The notes: a model not told the origin generated them from the letters alone. A DNA stretch of 64,000 bases from Candidatus Nanoarchaeia archaeon (GCA_028279755.1 JANQNB010000011.1:68501-132500); one strand, 5' to 3'. Numbered from the stretch's first letter, positions 51,139 through 61,995 are shown. Numbers and translations: made by a program.

Positions 51139-51756
51139 TTACACGCAGGTAAAGCTGTACACTTCTTCGATACCTGGTGTGTCGATGAACAAGTGGTTCT
51201 TGTTCTGGAACTGGTCTTCCTGCTTCAACGGTACAGGCTCGAGGCTGCACGTCGTGCTCTCGCCAGGCGCGAGCACTTCGACGCCGCCGCAGTTGTCGCT
51301 GAACCGCTCGTTCGGACCGAAGTAGGCGTCGCCAGTGTCGACATCATAGTATGTCTTGTGGCCGTTCGCCTCGTAGTTGTTGACAAAGAACTTCAGAGCA
51401 GCCATCCCGATTGGTGGTGGGAAGGGCACTTCCTGGTTCATTTGCCATTCCTGGTCGTCCATGTTGGTCAGCGTGAAGCTGAGCTTCCGTCCTTCAGCAG
51501 TGCAGCGCACGTCCTCGATAGCCAAGACATGCTCACGCGTGTCCTCACCACCCAGAATCTCGCCTGCTGCTTCTTCTACTGGTTCGGCTTCATCAAGGCC
51601 TGTGTCCTCAGGTTCTTCCACTGCCGCTGGCGGTGGCGGAGGAGGAGGCAGGTCAGCCGGTACATCAACTGTGTCTTCAGGCTCTGTCTCTTGGCCGCAT
51701 GCAACGACCGCGAACAGCACTGCTAAGCACAGTATCACTACGCATAGTTTTCTCAT
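51139..51756 (-). CDS. Proline-rich lipoprotein with DUF4352-like beta domain
   Basis: This is a 205-residue protein with a lipobox 'VLFAVVAC' at residue 20, an acidic Pro/Glu-rich stretch with 'PPPPPPPAA' at about 40-75, and a C-terminal beta domain ('KLSFTLTNMDDQEWQMNQEV', 'GPNERFSDNCGGVEVLAPGE') that resembles secreted immunoglobulin-like folds. There are four Cys outside the lipobox. The track's 513-residue ORF runs past the ATG at 51756 into antisense sequence of the PHP gene and is not believed. Confidence 0.75.
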   Translation of the reverse strand: MRKLCVVILCLAVLFAVVACGQETEPEDTVDVPADLPPPPPPPAAVEEPEDTGLDEAEPVEEAAGEILGGEDTREHVLAIEDVRCTAEGRKLSFTLTNMDDQEWQMNQEVPFPPPIGMAALKFFVNNYEANGHKTYYDVDTGDAYFGPNERFSDNCGGVEVLAPGESTTCSLEPVPLKQEDQFQNKNHLFIDTPGIEEVYSFTCV

Positions 51757-51855
51757 GTAGGCACCCCCACGAGCTTGTTGACGAAAGTTGTAGAGAGTGC
51801 ATTTATAAAACTTGTGCCCAAAAAGTTCATAAAGCAGGCGTATCCCACCGACTCC

Positions 51856-53139
51856 ATGCGTTTCATCGCCGATCTCCATCTCCACAGCCGATACGCCCAA
51901 GGCTGCAGCCGCGACATCTCGATAAAGCAGCTGGAGAAATGGGCGAAAGTGAAAGGCATCGACCTGCTCGGCACTGGCGACTTCACGCATCCGGAATGGA
52001 GCAAGGAGTTGAAGGACGAACTTGTCACTGAAAAGAATGGCATCTATTACACAGCGACAGGACAGGCATTCATGCTGACAACAGAGATCTCGCTTGTCTA
52101 TACGCAGGAAAAAGGGCGGCGTATTCACCTGGTGGTGTTCGCCCCGAGCTTTGACGCTGTCGACAGGATCACGCAATACCTTCTTACTCACGGTCGTGTC
52201 GACTATGATGGCAGACCGATCTTCAAGATTCCGGCATGGCAGTTTGTCAAGGACCTGAAAGCGATCAGCGAGGACATCGAGATCATCCCAGCGCATGCGT
52301 GGACGCCCTGGTTCAGTCTCTATGGGAGCAAGAGCGGCTTCGATTCCCTGCAGGAATGCTTCAAAGAGCAGACAAAGCACATCTTTGCGATCGAAACCGG
52401 CTTGAGCAGCGACGTTGAGATGAACGACCGGCTCGACCAGTTGAAAGACATCCGTTATGTCTCGTTCAGCGACAGCCATAGCTTCTGGCCCTGGCGCCTC
52501 GGTCGTGAAGCGACGATCTTCGAGCTCGACGAGCTCAGCTATACGAACATCATTGCAGCCATCAGGACAGGCAAGGGCTTCTGGGGTACGATCGAAGTCG
52601 AGCCGAGCTATGGCAAGTACCATGTCGACGGGCACCGGAACTGCAATGTCATGATGGAACCTGCTGAGACAAAGGAGCACAAGGGCATCTGCCCGGTTTG
52701 CAAGAAAGAACTCACAATCGGTGTCTTATATCGAGTGGATCAGCTCGCTGATCATCCCCAAAAAGAAGATAACCACTCACAAAAATTTTTCAAATTACTC
52801 CCTTTACATGAAATCTTATCGCTTGTCTTGGGCAAAGGCATCGCGACAAAGACAGTGTGGAACGATTACTGGAAGATCCTCAAAGCAGCTAAACACGAGT
52901 ACGAGATACTCATGGAAACGACAAGAGAACAACTCCTTGCCGTCACGTCGCCAGAGATCGCTGACGCGATCATAGCTGTACGAGAAGGGAGAGTGGCGTT
53001 CACACCAGGATACGATGGCGTGTATGGGGTTCCGAACTTTCCTGGCAAAACAGAAAGCTATATGAAACAGAAAGCTGTGCAGAACGCAAGCAAGAAACCA
53101 AAAGCGCAGAAAGGATTGAACGAATTTTTCGGTGCATAA
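51856..53139 (+). CDS. PHP-domain phosphoesterase with C-terminal PCNA-binding motif
   Basis: This is a 427-residue protein with PHP motifs 'IADLHLHSRYAQGCS', 'LLGTGDFTHPEW', 'PAHAWTPWFSLYG', 'IETGLSSD' and 'FSDSHSFWPWRLG', the metal ligands of PHP phosphoesterases, the type linked to UvrD-like helicases. A small zinc-finger-like 'CPVCKKE' lies near residue 290. The extreme C-terminus 'QKGLNEFF' matches the PIP box (Qxx[hydrophobic]xx[FY][FY]) that binds PCNA. It therefore probably acts in DNA repair at the sliding clamp. The ATG at 51856 begins the conserved domain. Confidence 0.85.
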   Translation: MRFIADLHLHSRYAQGCSRDISIKQLEKWAKVKGIDLLGTGDFTHPEWSKELKDELVTEKNGIYYTATGQAFMLTTEISLVYTQEKGRRIHLVVFAPSFDAVDRITQYLLTHGRVDYDGRPIFKIPAWQFVKDLKAISEDIEIIPAHAWTPWFSLYGSKSGFDSLQECFKEQTKHIFAIETGLSSDVEMNDRLDQLKDIRYVSFSDSHSFWPWRLGREATIFELDELSYTNIIAAIRTGKGFWGTIEVEPSYGKYHVDGHRNCNVMMEPAETKEHKGICPVCKKELTIGVLYRVDQLADHPQKEDNHSQKFFKLLPLHEILSLVLGKGIATKTVWNDYWKILKAAKHEYEILMETTREQLLAVTSPEIADAIIAVREGRVAFTPGYDGVYGVPNFPGKTESYMKQKAVQNASKKPKAQKGLNEFFGA

Positions 53140-53140
53140 G

Positions 53141-53743
53141 ATGGGAGCATTATGGATAGAAGTCCGGAGAAAACTTGCGCATTTCGTCTGGGCAGCCCTG
53201 CTCGCGGTTCTCTACTGGATGGACCTGGCTGACTGGCGCACCTTCGCGGCCTTGCTCGGGATCTCACTGATTGTCATCGTTGGCTACCAACTCTCTCGCC
53301 ACTGGCGCTATCCAGCCTTTGCCATTATCTTCGACCTCATGGAGCGCAAGAAAGGCAAGACCGCACAACTGCCTGGACTCAGTGCCTTCTACTACCATCT
53401 CTCCTTCCTGCTCATCGTCCTCGTCTTCCCGAAAGAAGCGGCGATCGCCGGCATGATCGTGCTGGCGATCGGGGACACGCTCGCGCTCTGGTGGGGCGTC
53501 TTTCTCGGCCAGATTCCTGTGCCGTGGAACAAGAAGAAGGACCTTGATGCGCGAATTATTGCAGCAATAGCCTGCACGCTCGTGCTCTTGCCGGTCCTGC
53601 CATGGTGGCAAGGGCTGATCGCCAGCCTGGTCGGCATGTTCGTGGAATCCTTCGATTACAAGCGCGGCCTCATCCTGATCGATGATAATTTCCTCGTGCC
53701 GATCGCGAGCGCCCTGGCAGTGTATATCATATTCCTGTTTTGA
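53141..53743 (+). CDS. Dolichol/diacylglycerol kinase-like membrane protein
   Basis: This is a 200-residue protein with about six membrane segments. '[15 protein letters not shown]' near the N-terminus, '[16 protein letters not shown]' in the middle and '[21 protein letters not shown]' near the end match the Sec59/Dgk1 (CTP-dependent lipid kinase) family, which phosphorylates dolichol or diacylglycerol. In archaea this could support the dolichyl carrier for N-glycosylation. The ATG lies one base after the PHP stop, so co-transcription is probable; the functional link between them is unclear. Confidence 0.82.
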   Translation: MGALWIEVRRKLAHFVWAALLAVLYWMDLADWRTFAALLGISLIVIVGYQLSRHWRYPAFAIIFDLMERKKGKTAQLPGLSAFYYHLSFLLIVLVFPKEAAIAGMIVLAIGDTLALWWGVFLGQIPVPWNKKKDLDARIIAAIACTLVLLPVLPWWQGLIASLVGMFVESFDYKRGLILIDDNFLVPIASALAVYIIFLF

Positions 53744-53783
53744 GCCTTCAACACAAGGCTTATCACCCGGATTTATCCTCACA

Positions 53784-54923
53784 ATGCGTATGAAAACCCT
53801 GATTATACTGTCGCTCGTGCTGCTCGCTGCATGCACTGCGCGTACTGCCGAGCCGATACCAGCGGATACAGAGCCTCCGGAGATGCCCACTGAGGTCGCT
53901 ACAGCCACGTTTGCCGGCGGCTGCTTCTGGTGCATGGAAGCAGCGTATGAGACCGTCCCGGGCGTGATCGAGGCTGTGTCGGGCTATGCTGGCGGTGAGG
54001 TCGAGGATCCAAGCTATAAAGAGGTCCTGACCGGCACGACCGGCCATGTCGAAGCAGTGCAGGTGACGTATGATCCAAGCGTGATCAGCTATGAGGAATT
54101 GCTGGATATCTACTGGCGGCAGATCGATCCCACTGATGCGGGTGGCCAGTTCGCAGACCGTGGCAGCCAGTACCACACCTGCATCTTCTACCAGAACGAG
54201 GGCGAGAAACAGGCTGCTGAAACATCAAAGCAACAGCTTGCTGACAGCGGCTTATTCGATAAGCCGATCGCGACTGAGATCAGAGCCTTCACAAACTTCT
54301 TCCCGGCAGAGGAAGAGCATCAGGATTACGCGCAGAAGCGCACGCTTCGTTATGAAGCCTATAAGAAAGGCAGCGGCCGCGCTGATTATATCAAGGATAC
54401 CTGGGAGGACGTGCCATCACTAGTGCCGGATAGTGAGGAGAACGCAGAGGATGAAGAAGAGCTTGCAGCATGGGATGGCACTATTTTTACCAAGCCCAGC
54501 GACGAGGAACTCAAAGCCTTGCTGACGCCAATGCAGTATGCGGTGACGCAGGAAGAGGATACTGAGCCAGCGTTCGATAATGAGTTCTGGGACGAGAAGC
54601 GGGACGGTATCTATGTTGATCTTGTCTCAGGCGAGCCCCTGTTCAGCAGTCGCGACAAGTACGATTCCGGCACTGGCTGGCCAAGCTTCCACACCGCGCT
54701 CGAGCCTGAGAACATCGTCGAGAAAGCAGACTATAAGCTCCTGATCAGACGCACAGAAGTGCGGAGCTTCCGGGCTGACAGCCACCTCGGCCATCTCTTC
54801 AAAGAAGACGGCAGTCCCACAGGCGAGCGCTACTGCATCAACAGCGCAGCGCTCCGTTTCGTCCCGAAGGAAGACATGGAAGCAGAAGGGTATGGGGACT
54901 ATCTTGATCTATTCTCTTCCTGA
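53784..54923 (+). CDS. msrAB: Exported MsrA-MsrB methionine sulfoxide reductase fusion
   Basis: This is a 379-residue protein with a lipobox 'LVLLAAC' (residue 17), an MsrA domain ('[19 protein letters not shown]', catalytic Cys in GCFWC) and an MsrB domain ('SGTGWPSF', '[12 protein letters not shown]', '[11 protein letters not shown]' with catalytic Cys). The zinc Cys pairs of some MsrB proteins are absent ('YVDLVSG'). Such fusions repair oxidised methionines of secreted proteins. TATA-like GCTTATCA lies upstream. Confidence 0.93.
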   Translation: MRMKTLIILSLVLLAACTARTAEPIPADTEPPEMPTEVATATFAGGCFWCMEAAYETVPGVIEAVSGYAGGEVEDPSYKEVLTGTTGHVEAVQVTYDPSVISYEELLDIYWRQIDPTDAGGQFADRGSQYHTCIFYQNEGEKQAAETSKQQLADSGLFDKPIATEIRAFTNFFPAEEEHQDYAQKRTLRYEAYKKGSGRADYIKDTWEDVPSLVPDSEENAEDEEELAAWDGTIFTKPSDEELKALLTPMQYAVTQEEDTEPAFDNEFWDEKRDGIYVDLVSGEPLFSSRDKYDSGTGWPSFHTALEPENIVEKADYKLLIRRTEVRSFRADSHLGHLFKEDGSPTGERYCINSAALRFVPKEDMEAEGYGDYLDLFSS

Positions 54924-54925
54924 TA

Positions 54926-55642
54926 TTAACTATTTACAATTAATTGTATGTGGTCAAGATCTGCGAGAAAGAGTCGACCAATTCCATCTTTTGTTCGAAG
55001 GAGGTGCATTCGTTCAATTGCTTTTCGTGCCGAGTTGCCTTCTGCAGATTTATGCCCCCCACCTATTCGTATACGGTATGCTTCATTCCTGCCATTGAAT
55101 CTCATGAGATTCTTCACACAGCACGTTAATTGACTTCTCACTTCATCCGAGTTGTCCAGATCAGCTATTCTCTCTTGACTGACGTCAGTAACCTCGTAGC
55201 GTCCGTTTGCAGTGAGATCTGGAGTGATAACAAATTCACTTCCAGGACTGAGAGTGGCTGCGCCATTCTTCATACTACATCCGATATAATAATGAGGGAG
55301 GTGGCGTATTCCAAGTTTTTTCAAGGTCCTTGGTAATGCCGATGTAGCGACGCTATAGCCGAGTACTACGCCATGCGTGCTCAGAGCGGGTTCGAAATGC
55401 GTCTTTGCCACCCAATTATTATCAAGGCGAAAAACGAATTGGTGGGTTCCGCGAGACATGAATTCAGGCATATCAAAACCAAGATAGAGGCTACCGAGAG
55501 CCTCTTCGTGATGGAAGTCTTTCTGCCGTGGGAATGTCTGATTCAGGTATGTTTCATACTCTCTGATTACAGCAGCGATGTCTTGCTGTTCACGTGTAAC
55601 GATGCTGAGAAGCGCTTGTATCGGTGCGGCTATTCGCCTCAT
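54926..55642 (-). CDS. Kinase-like fold protein, unknown
   Basis: This is a 238-residue protein. 'GTHQFVFRLDNNWVAKTHFEP' looks like the glycine strand and the ATP-lysine of protein-kinase-like folds, and 'GRLFLADLDHIQL' near the C-terminus could be the metal-binding DxD region, but the catalytic HxD loop is not evident. The start is the ATG at 55642; the track extends upstream into another gene. Composition is more AT-rich than its neighbours. I am not sure of the fold. Confidence 0.5.
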   Translation of the reverse strand: MRRIAAPIQALLSIVTREQQDIAAVIREYETYLNQTFPRQKDFHHEEALGSLYLGFDMPEFMSRGTHQFVFRLDNNWVAKTHFEPALSTHGVVLGYSVATSALPRTLKKLGIRHLPHYYIGCSMKNGAATLSPGSEFVITPDLTANGRYEVTDVSQERIADLDNSDEVRSQLTCCVKNLMRFNGRNEAYRIRIGGGHKSAEGNSARKAIERMHLLRTKDGIGRLFLADLDHIQLIVNS

Positions 55643-55677
55643 GGAATCACCGTAATGAGGAAAAAAGAAACAGGGTT

Positions 55678-56859
55678 TTACGCCGGCACGACAAAGACTG
55701 GCGGCCGGTTGCGGTCGATGACTGTCACGTGCACGACCTGGCTGTCCGCGTGCTGGCCGTCGCTGACTGTCACCTTGACAGTGTACGTGCCTGCATCGTC
55801 GTACGTGGTCGTGTAAGTCGTGCTGGTCATCCATCCGGAGATCGTGGTGATCAGCTCGTCATCTTCGCGGTCAGTCGCTGAGACATCGATGCGGACCGTC
55901 TCGCCTTCGAAGACCGTCACGTCTGGGATGCGCTGCAGCACTGGTGCGGTGTTGAGCATGCCAACGCTGACTGTGACGCGTCGCTTGGTGCTGAGGCTGC
56001 CATCACTGGCAACGACATCCACCGGGTACTCGCCGCTCTCGCCCAGATCGCTTGCCCAGACGCCGTCATCGCCGAATGGCGTGCTGAACGTCACAGTGAC
56101 AGCATCGCCGTCAGGATCGTAGATCTCGCTCGTATCGATCGCGAAGACATCGCCTTCATCGCCGATGAGCTCGTTCGGGAAGTCGATCGGGAACACGGGT
56201 GCGCGGTTGACATTCTGCACAATGACCTGGACGCGCTCTTCTGCAGTGAGTCCTGCCTCGTCCATGGCCTTGACTGTCACTTCGTGCTCGCCCGCATCTT
56301 CGTAACTGGTCGTGTATGATTCGTCGATCATCCAGCCGAAGTAGGTCAGCACGATGCTTTCCATCTCTTCGTCGTTGGCTTCGCAGCCGAGCTCGACTGT
56401 GTCGCCTTCCTTGACAACAATCCGGTCTGGACAGTTGAGATACGGCGCGCGGTTCGCGTGCTCGATGATCACGAGGATGCCTTCTGTGGTGCTCGCGCCC
56501 TTGGTATCTGTCGCGGTCACAGTTACAGTGTACTCGCCAGCATCACCGTAGCTGGTCTGCCAGCGTCCCTGAGAATCAAACGGCGCGGTGAATGCGTAGC
56601 TCACTGCGTCGCCATCCGGGTCGATCGCTTCAGGCGCCAAGAGAACAAGGTCGCCCTCGGTTTTCGTGATGATGAATCTGCTTGGCTCGATCTGGACGTC
56701 CTCGCCCGGCTGTTCAAGCTCGAGCTCGCCCTCTTCGAGCATGGTTTCCAGCTCGTCAAGCATTTCGAGCTCTTCATCCTGTTCGCCCAGGAGGCTCTGT
56801 TCACAGGCTGCGAGCAGCAGGATGCTGATCGTGAGAATGGTTAGGATGGCGTACTTCAT
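55678..56859 (-). CDS. Lipoprotein with four PKD/cadherin-like Ig repeats
   Basis: This is a 393-residue protein with a lipobox 'SILLLAAC' (residue 18), an acidic Glu-rich linker, and then about four tandem beta-sandwich repeats of 85-90 residues sharing 'DPDGDAVxx' and 'DAGEYTVTVTATD' (for example 'YGDAGEYTVTV', 'YEDAGEHEVTV', 'YDDAGTYTVKV'). These are PKD/cadherin-like extracellular domains that carry calcium or adhesion surfaces. It lies upstream of dnaJ on the same strand with an 88-bp gap; no operon is apparent. Confidence 0.82.
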   Translation of the reverse strand: MKYAILTILTISILLLAACEQSLLGEQDEELEMLDELETMLEEGELELEQPGEDVQIEPSRFIITKTEGDLVLLAPEAIDPDGDAVSYAFTAPFDSQGRWQTSYGDAGEYTVTVTATDTKGASTTEGILVIIEHANRAPYLNCPDRIVVKEGDTVELGCEANDEEMESIVLTYFGWMIDESYTTSYEDAGEHEVTVKAMDEAGLTAEERVQVIVQNVNRAPVFPIDFPNELIGDEGDVFAIDTSEIYDPDGDAVTVTFSTPFGDDGVWASDLGESGEYPVDVVASDGSLSTKRRVTVSVGMLNTAPVLQRIPDVTVFEGETVRIDVSATDREDDELITTISGWMTSTTYTTTYDDAGTYTVKVTVSDGQHADSQVVHVTVIDRNRPPVFVVPA

Positions 56860-56947
56860 GGTATCCCCCACATGATTCTAGGGGTGCGGAAGCAAGGATT
56901 CTTTAAAAAGCTTGTTATTAGTAGTTATTCTCCAGTAGAGACAGAAT

Positions 56948-58078
56948 TCACTGCTTGAGCTTCTTCTTGAGCCGCTCCAGCAGGCTTTTATGCGGTTCTG
57001 CGCGTTCGCCGAATTCCTTGGCAAGTTCCTTGAGCAGCTTTGATTGCTTGCGTGAGAGCCGTTTGGGCGTCTCTACGTGGACTGTGACAAGCTGGTCGCC
57101 TTTGCCCCGGTGGTGGAGATGCGGCACTCCTTTCTCCCGGAGGCGGAAGACTGTGCCGCTCTGCGTGCCTGCAGGCACTTTCATCTTTGCCTTGCCTTCC
57201 AGGGTCGGCACCTCGATCTGCGCACCGAAGACCGCCTGGAAGATGCTGATCGGGCATTCTAAGAGGATATCGTCGCCGTGCCGTTCGAACAGATCGTCTT
57301 CAGCAATGCTGAGGAAGACGTAGAGGTCGCCTGTCGGCCCGCCTTTCGGGGCTGCTTCGCCTTCTCCAGACAAGCGGAGCCTGCTGCCATGCGCCACGCC
57401 TGCCGGGATCTCGACTTCCAGCTCTTTCTGCTCAGTCTGGACGCCTTCGCCACGGCACGCACGGCATTCTTCGACGATACGGATGCCTTCGCCGCGGCAT
57501 GTGGGGCAGGGCCCCGTACTTTGGAAGATGCCGAACGGCGTCCGCCGTGCTTGCCGCACCATGCCCTGGCCATGGCAGGTAGCGCAGGTCTCGGTCTTCG
57601 TGCCACCCTTGCCGTCGCATTTCGGGCACACGCCTTGTTTCCTGATCTTGATCTTTTTCGTGACGCCGAAAGCAGCTTCGTGCAGTGTCAGGTCGAGATC
57701 GTAGCGCAAATCAGTGCCGCGTCGCCGTCGTCCGCCCCTGCTGCCGAAGATGTCGAAGCCGAAGATGTCGCCAAGGTTGTCGAAGATGTCGCCGAAATCC
57801 GATCCTGCGCCGAAGCCGCTGAAGTCGAAGCCGTTGAATCCGCCGCCACGGCTGCCTTGGGAGAATGCGTCGTGGCCCATTCGATCGTATTGGCTGCGTT
57901 TCTCGTCGTCGCCGAGCACTGCAGCGGCTTCGTTGACCTCCTTGAATTTCTTCTCAGCTTCCTTGTCGCCTTTGTTCAGGTCTGGATGGTACTGTTTCGC
58001 GAGCTTCTTATAGGCTTTCTTGATCTCGTCGCGTGACGCGCTTTTCGGGACACCGAGGGTGTCGTAGTAGTCAGTCAT
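56948..58078 (-). CDS. dnaJ: Chaperone protein DnaJ
   Basis: This is a 376-residue type I DnaJ: J domain with 'HPD' near residue 37, Gly/Phe-rich region, four C-x2-C-x-G-x-G repeats ('CPKCDGKG', 'CATCHGQG', 'CPTCRGEG', 'CRACRGEG') and a C-terminal substrate domain. It stimulates DnaK ATPase. The ATG overlaps the DnaK stop (ATGA). The set grpE-dnaK-dnaJ is on one transcript and is bacterial in origin, as in other archaea that have it. Confidence 0.97.
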   Translation of the reverse strand: MTDYYDTLGVPKSASRDEIKKAYKKLAKQYHPDLNKGDKEAEKKFKEVNEAAAVLGDDEKRSQYDRMGHDAFSQGSRGGGFNGFDFSGFGAGSDFGDIFDNLGDIFGFDIFGSRGGRRRRGTDLRYDLDLTLHEAAFGVTKKIKIRKQGVCPKCDGKGGTKTETCATCHGQGMVRQARRTPFGIFQSTGPCPTCRGEGIRIVEECRACRGEGVQTEQKELEVEIPAGVAHGSRLRLSGEGEAAPKGGPTGDLYVFLSIAEDDLFERHGDDILLECPISIFQAVFGAQIEVPTLEGKAKMKVPAGTQSGTVFRLREKGVPHLHHRGKGDQLVTVHVETPKRLSRKQSKLLKELAKEFGERAEPHKSLLERLKKKLKQ

Positions 58079-59985
58079 TTCTTCTCGTTGTCTGCTTTGT
58101 CAGTATTCTCGGCTTTCTTGTCGTCCTTGACTTCTTCGAATTCTGCATCGACGACCTTCTCGTCCTTCTTCTCTTCTGCCTTCGGCGCTTCGCCACCTTG
58201 CTGTGCCGCTTGTTCCTGCGCGACCTTCTGGTACATCTCCACGCTCAGGTCCTGCACCTGCTTCTGGATGCTCTCAACCTTTGCCTTGATCGCCTTGATG
58301 TCCTTGTCCTGGGGCTCGAGCAGCTTCTTGAGCTCGTCAAGCTCTTTCTTGACCGGCTCCATCTTGCTTTCGTCCACCTTGCCCTTGATGTCCTTGAAGA
58401 GATTATCCGCTGTGTACACGAGCGTATCGGCCTGGTTCAGCACTTCTGCAGATTCCCGTCGCTCCTTGTCCTCTTTCTCGAACTTGGCTGCGTCCTGCTG
58501 CATGCGTTCCACTTCGTCTTTGCTCAGGTTTGTCGAAGCAGTGATCTGAATACTTTGTTCTTTGCCAGTACCAAGGTCTTTGGCATTGACATGCACGATG
58601 CCGTTCGCGTCGATGTCGAATGTCACCTCGACCTGCGGGATGCCGCGTGGCGCTGGCGGGATGCCGACCAGGTCGAACTGTCCGAGCAGCTTGTTGTCTG
58701 CTGCCATGGCACGCTCGCCCTGGAACACGCGGATCGTCACTGCAGTCTGGTTGTCAGCCGCGGTTGAGAACACCTGGCTCTTCTTGGTCGGGATGGTCGT
58801 GTTCCGCTCGATCAGGTGTGTCATCACGCCGCCGAGGGTCTCGATGCCCAGGCTGAGCGGGGTCACGTCGAGGAGAAGCACGTCCTTGACCTCGCCTGCA
58901 AGCACGCCGCCCTGGATCGCGGCGCCAAGCGCGACGACCTCATCAGGGTTGACGCTCTTGTCCCCGTCCTTGCCAGTGAGGCTCTTCACGAGCTGCTGCA
59001 CTGCCGGGATGCGCGTGCTGCCGCCGACAAACACGACCTTGTCAAGCTTGTCAGACCCGACCTTCGCATCCTTCATCGCCTGCTGTGTCGGCCCTTTGAG
59101 GCGTTCGATGATCGGCTGGATGAGCTTCTCGAACTCTGCGCGTGTGAGCGTCATGTCGAGGTGCTGCGGTCCTTTATCAGATGCTGTCACGAAGGGCAGG
59201 TTGATCTTCGTGCTCGTCTTGCTTGAGAGCTCGATCTTCGCCTTCTCTGCCGCTTCCTTGAGCCGTTGCAGGCTTGTCCGGTCTTCTCTGAGATCGACGC
59301 CCTTGTCTTTCTTGAACTCTTCAGCCATCCAGTCGATGAGCAGTTCGTCGATGTCGTCGCCGCCAAGGCGATTATCGCCGCTTGTCGCCTTCACTTCGAA
59401 GACGCCGTCGCCGAGCTCGAGCACACTCACATCAAAGGTGCCGCCGCCGAAATCGAAGACGAGAATGGTGTGGTCATGCCCCTTGTCCAGGCCATAGGCC
59501 AGGCTTGCCGCTGTCGGCTCGTTGATGATGCGCAGGACTTCGAGGCCTGCGATCTTGCCTGCGTCCTTTGTCGCTTGTCGTTGCGCGTCCTGGAAATAGG
59601 CCGGGACAGTGATGACCGCTTTCTGGACTTTCTGGCCCAGGTACGCTTCTGCATCCGCCTTCAGCTTCTGCAGGATCATCGCGCTGACTTCCTGGGGCGT
59701 GTAGTCCTTGTCCCAGATCTTGGTCTTGAAATCCTCGCCCATGTGGCGCTTAATGCTGCGCGCAGTGTGCTCAGGATTGGTGATCGCCTGGTTCTTGGCT
59801 ACCTGGCCCACGAGGCGTTCGCCTTCTTCTGTGATGCTGACAACGCTCGCTGTCGTGCGTGCTCCTTCTGCGTTGGGGATGATCGTGGCTTTGCCGCCTT
59901 CCATCACCGCGACTGCGCTGAACGTTGTACCGAGATCAATACCGATTACTTTTTCCATCTGTTTGTCTGCTTTCTTGTCTGCCAT
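58075..59985 (-). CDS. dnaK: Chaperone protein DnaK (Hsp70)
   Basis: This is a 636-residue Hsp70 with '[18 protein letters not shown]', '[17 protein letters not shown]' and '[16 protein letters not shown]' in the ATPase domain, then a substrate domain and an acidic Lys/Glu-rich tail. The start is the ATG at 59985 after AGGTGAT, though the conserved region begins at residue 11. It lies between grpE and dnaJ. Confidence 0.98.
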   Translation of the reverse strand: MADKKADKQMEKVIGIDLGTTFSAVAVMEGGKATIIPNAEGARTTASVVSITEEGERLVGQVAKNQAITNPEHTARSIKRHMGEDFKTKIWDKDYTPQEVSAMILQKLKADAEAYLGQKVQKAVITVPAYFQDAQRQATKDAGKIAGLEVLRIINEPTAASLAYGLDKGHDHTILVFDFGGGTFDVSVLELGDGVFEVKATSGDNRLGGDDIDELLIDWMAEEFKKDKGVDLREDRTSLQRLKEAAEKAKIELSSKTSTKINLPFVTASDKGPQHLDMTLTRAEFEKLIQPIIERLKGPTQQAMKDAKVGSDKLDKVVFVGGSTRIPAVQQLVKSLTGKDGDKSVNPDEVVALGAAIQGGVLAGEVKDVLLLDVTPLSLGIETLGGVMTHLIERNTTIPTKKSQVFSTAADNQTAVTIRVFQGERAMAADNKLLGQFDLVGIPPAPRGIPQVEVTFDIDANGIVHVNAKDLGTGKEQSIQITASTNLSKDEVERMQQDAAKFEKEDKERRESAEVLNQADTLVYTADNLFKDIKGKVDESKMEPVKKELDELKKLLEPQDKDIKAIKAKVESIQKQVQDLSVEMYQKVAQEQAAQQGGEAPKAEEKKDEKVVDAEFEEVKDDKKAENTDKADNEKK

Positions 59986-59989
59986 AATA

Positions 59990-60445
59990 TCACCTTGCGA
60001 CTTTGACTTTGCTTGTGCGTATGACTTTGCCGTTCATCTCGTAGCCTTTCTGCATGACTTCGAGGATCGTGCCTTTCTTGGCTTTCGCGTCTTCTGCCAG
60101 CATTGCCTCGTGCTTTTCCGGGTTGAATTGCCCTTCAGCCGGAATCTCGACCACGCCGTGGTTCTGCAGAAGTTCCTTCAGCTGCGCGTAGATGAGCTCC
60201 ACGCCGGTGTACAGGCCGTCTTTCTGCGCTGCTGGGACGTTCTGGAGTGCGAGCTCGAAGTTGTCCATGATCGGGATGAGCTGGCCCAGCACCTGGCTGG
60301 TGGCGAAGCGCATGAATGCCTCGCGTTCCTTCTCTTCCCGCTTCTTGTAGTTCTCGAATTCTGCTTGGAGGCGTTGGAGTTGTTCCAGCACGTCCTGTTT
60401 CTGTGGCTTTGGCGTGCCTTTCACTGGCTTTTTCAGTTTTGTCAT
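59990..60445 (-). CDS. grpE: Nucleotide exchange factor GrpE
   Basis: This is a 151-residue protein with a coiled coil ('[21 protein letters not shown]') and a beta-rich C-terminal wing ('[20 protein letters not shown]'). It releases ADP from DnaK. It is the first gene of the chaperone operon. Of two close ATGs, the one at 60445 has better spacing from GGTGA. Confidence 0.95.
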   Translation of the reverse strand: MTKLKKPVKGTPKPQKQDVLEQLQRLQAEFENYKKREEKEREAFMRFATSQVLGQLIPIMDNFELALQNVPAAQKDGLYTGVELIYAQLKELLQNHGVVEIPAEGQFNPEKHEAMLAEDAKAKKGTILEVMQKGYEMNGKVIRTSKVKVAR

Positions 60446-60539
60446 ATACATTCACCAAGAGTTCGTTGATCTTAAATCGACAAGTGCTGGTTAAAATGAA
60501 CTAATATATAAATCTTTGCTTTTGAGAATTATGAGGGTG

Positions 60540-61991
60540 TTATTGGAGCTCTTTCTCAACCAGCTCTTCGTCCCAGCCGGCGTTGATGAGCGACGCCTTG
60601 ATCTCGTCGCGGCGCTTGCCACGCGCCCCCTCAGTCTGGATGAACGCGCGGAGCTTGGAGAGCGAGCTCTCGGTGTACTTGCCGCCGCCTTCGTGCAGCT
60701 CGGCGAAGAGATCATCAATCACTTTGGCGTCCCAGCCGATCTTCACCAGGCTGTCCTTGATCGTCTGCTCGTTATAGCCCAGGTCGAGCTTCTCCTGCAG
60801 GAAAGCCAGGAGTTTCTGATGGTCGTCATGCGGTTCCATGCCACGATCGGCCAGATAATTCGTTGAGAACTCGTTCAGGACGTTGTTCACCACGTCTTCA
60901 GGCCAGCCGTGTTCGCGGAGCTTGTCAGCGATCTGCTCGCGCGGAAAGCCCTGGCGCAATTCCCTGTCCACATAGGTCCGTAATTGGTCCACTGGGTCCT
61001 GCAATGCCTCGTCCGGGATGTCAGCAATGCCCATCATCGCCTCTACAGGTTTCTCTTCAGGAACAGCAACATCTGTTTTGCCTGGCTGCGTCTTCTTCCG
61101 GTTCTCGATGTAATAATACGCGCCCAGCGCGCCGCCGATGACCACGACGATGAGGATGCTGATCCAGGAGAAGCCACGCCGCTTGGTCTTGCTGCTGTCG
61201 ACCGGGACATGCTCGGTCGTGCCGCTCGTGTTCCCGGTCTGGTTCTGGTCCTGCGGGCCGCCGGTGACGTCGCCGGTGATCTGGTCATCGCTTGGATCAT
61301 CGCCTGTGTCTGGCGCTGGATCATCGTCACCACTGCTCTCTTGCGCTGGCGTGGCGATGGCGAACATGCTCAGGCCCGGGCTCTCGACAGTGTAGTACGC
61401 GAACAATATGCTGCTGTCGAGATAGGTGGTGGGCAGTTCCACCCAGTTGGAATCGACATAGCGCAGCAATCGGACGCTTGCAGGGTCAGCGCCGTCAAGA
61501 TCCTCAAGCTTGACCGTGAAGTTGATCTCAACGTCAGCGATCTGGTCTGGCAGGATGCCGATATAATCAATGCGTTCATACCCGACTGCGTCAAGCTCGG
61601 TGCTCAGGCTTGGGATGGTCTCGCATTCGATGTACAGGACGTGCGTGAGCGTCACTGTCGAGGTGTCGGTGATGTCTTCTGTGACAGCGAAGCTGACAGT
61701 GTCGATGAGGAACTGCTCAGTATGCGAGCGTATCGTGTACTGGTTCCCAGCGACCATCGTGTCGTACTGGTGGCTTGTCGACGGGTTGGGCGCAAGGCAG
61801 ACATTCGCTTCCCCGCCTTCTTCGCCGCCGCCAGCGCCGGATTCCCCCCCGCCACCGTCAGAATTGAACGTTACGGTGATCGTGCCGTCGTGCGCGCCGT
61901 GCACTGTGATGTTCCCTGTATTTTCGACGATCGGCGCTGCTATCACGCAGGGCAGGGTGAGACAGATCAGGGCGAGGAGCAGGACTTTCAT
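60540..61991 (-). CDS. PGF-pre-PGF surface protein with cytoplasmic helical repeats
   Basis: This is a 483-residue protein with a signal peptide (residues 1-19), an extracellular domain like PGF-pre-PGF ('LRYVDSNWVELPTTYLDS', 'YYTVESPGLSMFAIAT') with a Gly/Glu-rich insert, a Ser/Asp/Gly linker and a membrane helix ('WISILIVVVIGGALGAYYYI'). On the inside lie three copies of a helical unit ('LRQGFPREQIADKLREHGW', 'LDLGYNEQTIKDSLVKIGW', 'ARGKRRDEIKASLINAGW'). The start is the ATG at 61991. It probably links the surface to an interior partner. Confidence 0.8.
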   Translation of the reverse strand: MKVLLLALICLTLPCVIAAPIVENTGNITVHGAHDGTITVTFNSDGGGGESGAGGGEEGGEANVCLAPNPSTSHQYDTMVAGNQYTIRSHTEQFLIDTVSFAVTEDITDTSTVTLTHVLYIECETIPSLSTELDAVGYERIDYIGILPDQIADVEINFTVKLEDLDGADPASVRLLRYVDSNWVELPTTYLDSSILFAYYTVESPGLSMFAIATPAQESSGDDDPAPDTGDDPSDDQITGDVTGGPQDQNQTGNTSGTTEHVPVDSSKTKRRGFSWISILIVVVIGGALGAYYYIENRKKTQPGKTDVAVPEEKPVEAMMGIADIPDEALQDPVDQLRTYVDRELRQGFPREQIADKLREHGWPEDVVNNVLNEFSTNYLADRGMEPHDDHQKLLAFLQEKLDLGYNEQTIKDSLVKIGWDAKVIDDLFAELHEGGGKYTESSLSKLRAFIQTEGARGKRRDEIKASLINAGWDEELVEKELQ

Positions 61992-61995
61992 GGTG

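Noticed and set aside
51757-52680. Long N-terminal part of the 513-residue ORF
   Set aside because: It is antisense to the PHP gene; the lipoprotein signal at 51756 marks the real start.
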